From CAIVPM01 sp049242865 (lineage in GTDB: Bacteria; Bacteroidota; Bacteroidia; Chitinophagales; Chitinophagaceae), in NCBI GenBank assembly GCA_049242865.1, contig JBMLOR010000273.1:1-6209 (forward strand): a stretch of 6,209 nt of DNA, given 5' to 3'. Below, one piece after another: positions 5,179-6,209 of the stretch (its first letter is position 1; every line of letters starts with the position of its first letter). The notes under the pieces were generated by a model. It saw only the letters and a list, made by a program, of their open reading frames with translations, searched no databases and was not told where the DNA came from. Position numbers and translations under genes: made by a program.

Positions 5179-5210
5179 GCAAAAAATAATAATCATTATT
5201 GCATTTTTGC
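5179..5210. repeat. dyad-symmetric element in the dcd / phosphopantetheinyl transferase divergent region
   Basis: AATAAT (5188-5193), C, ATTATT (5195-5200) is a perfect 13-bp dyad. It is flanked by the inverted pair GCAAAAA (5179-5185) and TTTTTGC (5204-5210), offset by one base. The whole fills half of the 60-bp gap between the two divergent start codons and ends 2 nt before the transferase ATG. CATTTTTG (5202-5209) in the right arm is a one-mismatch -7 box for that gene. Function is unknown; a shared operator is possible. Confidence 0.4.
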
Positions 5211-5212
5211 TT

Positions 5213-5857
5213 ATGCCAATTTTTTATCAACAAATAATCAACCAATACACTAAGCTGGCTATTTGGAAAATAGAAGAAGATGAAAGTTATTTTATTAATA
5301 CAGTTCCCTTACAACAACATATCACCCATCCTCATAAAAGGTTGCAACATTTAGCTGGCAGATTTTTGCTGAGATATTTGTTTCCAAGTTTTCCATACAG
5401 TGAAATTCAAATTGCCAGCACCCGTAAACCTTTTTTAGCAAACGAAGCTTTTCACTTTTCAATTTCACATTGCAACGATTTTGCTGCTGCTATTGTGAGT
5501 ACCAAGCAAAGAGTAGGTATAGATATTGAACAAATTGATAAAAAGGTTTTTAAAATAGTACATAAGTATTTAAATGAAAATGAAAGGCTAAACTTTGACT
5601 TGTTGAGTTTTGAGAATGAACACAAACTTAGCAATCAACTTAAAGTTGCCACTTTGCTTTGGAGTGTAAAAGAAAGTTTATTTAAATGGTATGGATTAGG
5701 AAATGTAGATTTTAAGTCGATGTTACACTTGCAATTTCAACCAATTAGCGAAAACGGAAGTATTAATGCTTCCATCGAATTACCAAGCAATAGTTTACCA
5801 TTGCAAGTTAATTATGCTTTTTTTAGAAATTTGTGCTTGAGTTATGTTGTAGAATAG
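5213..5857 (+). CDS. 4'-phosphopantetheinyl transferase, Sfp type
   Basis: A 214-residue enzyme that moves the phosphopantetheine arm of coenzyme A onto a serine of acyl or peptidyl carrier proteins. Seen: RKPFL (71-75); HFSISHCNDFAAAIVS (81-96); VGIDIEQID (101-109) with magnesium ligands Asp104 and Glu106; and WSVKESLFKWYG (150-161) with Glu154 and Lys158. These are the motif blocks of the Sfp/AcpT superfamily, and the length matches the two-lobed Sfp type rather than the short AcpS. Which carrier protein it serves cannot be told; no synthase is nearby. Start: the frame opens at an ATG at 5177, but the added residues MQKIIIIIAFLL would act as a membrane anchor and cover the divergent promoter. 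The family-like N-terminus MPIFYQQ begins at 5213. It is divergent from dcd and followed after 83 nt by map on the same strand. Confidence 0.9.
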   Translation: MPIFYQQIINQYTKLAIWKIEEDESYFINTVPLQQHITHPHKRLQHLAGRFLLRYLFPSFPYSEIQIASTRKPFLANEAFHFSISHCNDFAAAIVSTKQRVGIDIEQIDKKVFKIVHKYLNENERLNFDLLSFENEHKLSNQLKVATLLWSVKESLFKWYGLGNVDFKSMLHLQFQPISENGSINASIELPSNSLPLQVNYAFFRNLCLSYVVE

Positions 5858-5913
5858 CAAAAGTTAAATAGTGTAAGCACCCACCAATTCACATAGGTTT
5901 ATACTAGAAAAAC

Positions 5914-5927
5914 ATGCAAATTTGCAT
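5914..5927. repeat. 14-bp perfect palindrome upstream of map
   Basis: ATGCAAATTTGCAT is self-complementary over all 14 bases. It lies 13 nt before the map ATG at 5941. Its half-site ATGCAAA also occurs at 5166-5172 and 5177-5183 upstream of the transferase gene. CAAATTTG inside it is a one-mismatch -7 box, so it may be promoter, operator or both. Confidence 0.45.
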
Positions 5928-5940
5928 TTTTAAAAATTAA

Positions 5941-6209
5941 ATGAGAAGGCCCAACGGTATGCCAATTTATAAAACAAATGCTGAAGTAGAGCTTATGAAA
6001 GCTGCAGCCCAATTAGTTTCCTCCACACTTGCAGAAGTTGCAGCCATGCTAAAACCTGGCGTTACAACTATGCAGATTGATAAATTATGTGAAACTGTGG
6101 TAAAAGACAATGGTGGTACATTATCTTTTTTTAATTATCAAGGCACTTATCCTCACAATATTTGTGCAAGTGTAAACGATGTAGTTGTGCATGGATTTCC
6201 TAATGAAAC
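5941..6209 (+). CDS. map: methionine aminopeptidase type I, N-terminal part (cut by the window edge)
   Basis: The first 89 codons of an open frame that runs off the right end. The enzyme removes the initiator methionine from new proteins, using a two-metal pita-bread-fold site. Seen: IYKTNAEVELMKAAAQLVS (9-27), the family's first helix; AAMLKPGVTTMQIDKL (34-49); then FNYQGTYPHNICASVNDVVVHG (64-85), matching the E. coli stretch from YHGYPKSVC to VVCHG. His84 corresponds to catalytic His79 of E. coli. The metal ligands lie beyond the edge and cannot be checked. The full protein should be about 250-265 residues. Start: ATG at 5941 is used; ATG at 5959 (MPIYKTN) is equally good or better, because many relatives begin just before the YKTN segment. 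Confidence 0.92.
   Translation, partial: MRRPNGMPIYKTNAEVELMKAAAQLVSSTLAEVAAMLKPGVTTMQIDKLCETVVKDNGGTLSFFNYQGTYPHNICASVNDVVVHGFPNE

Noticed and set aside
5177..5212. 12-residue hydrophobic N-terminus (MQKIIIIIAFLL) of the phosphopantetheinyl transferase
   Set aside because: It would give a membrane anchor to a cytosolic enzyme and would cover the divergent promoter region; the family-like start MPIFYQQ is at 5213.
5153..5245. 31-codon N-terminal extension of dcd
   Set aside because: It runs across the whole divergent intergenic region and into the opposite gene; MILTDKRIL at 5152 is the standard family start.
5452..5634. 60-codon minus-strand frame inside the phosphopantetheinyl transferase gene
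   Set aside because: It is antisense to the catalytic motifs of that gene; Ser/Leu/Phe-rich shadow translation.
1..6209. A new multigene defence, mobile or biosynthetic system
   Set aside because: All long genes belong to common housekeeping families; there are no transposase, integrase, CRISPR repeats, toxin-antitoxin pair or synthase genes.

Overview
The window is a strongly AT-rich stretch of bacterial chromosome holding nine long genes and one very small one. It looks like a member of Bacteroidota, probably the Chitinophagaceae or a close relative. Four things point there: AT-rich intergenic DNA with little usable Shine-Dalgarno sequence, perfect matches to the Bacteroidota -7 promoter element TAnnTTTG, a lipoprotein with a Bacteroidota-type signal, and the family variants of RimO, YtxJ and the phosphopantetheinyl transferase. 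The lineage call is inferred from protein style, not from a database search.

Layout. Positions 1-229 are non-coding, with a weak hairpin near the left edge. A plus-strand run follows: punA (purine nucleoside phosphorylase), hscB (J-domain co-chaperone for Fe-S assembly) and a DUF1801 protein of the family that includes the Bacillus frataxin-like protein, separated by 38 and 36 nt. It meets, with only 2 nt between stop codons, a minus-strand run. In transcription order that run is dcd (dCTP deaminase), rimO (ribosomal protein S12 methylthiotransferase), cdd (cytidine deaminase), a 39-residue lipoprotein gene and a monothiol bacilliredoxin gene (ytxJ/brxC type). The last two are one base apart. 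Divergent from dcd is an Sfp-type 4'-phosphopantetheinyl transferase, followed by the first 89 codons of map (methionine aminopeptidase), cut by the right edge.

Function. Three genes serve nucleotide salvage or dNTP balance (punA, cdd, dcd). Three touch Fe-S or thiol chemistry (hscB, the DUF1801 protein, the bacilliredoxin), and rimO makes an Fe-S enzyme. Three act on proteins after or during synthesis (rimO, the phosphopantetheinyl transferase, map). These are mostly housekeeping genes; I see no mobile element, CRISPR array, tRNA, rRNA or defence system, and no convincing new multigene system.

Most worth a second look: the tiny lipoprotein gene coupled to the bacilliredoxin gene; Asp in place of the purine-selecting Asn of PunA; hscB beside a frataxin-like family gene; nested inverted repeats over the rimO promoter; and ATGCAAA-type repeats around the phosphopantetheinyl transferase gene. 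Start codons were revised inward for ytxJ, cdd, rimO, dcd and the transferase; the reasons are given in each entry.
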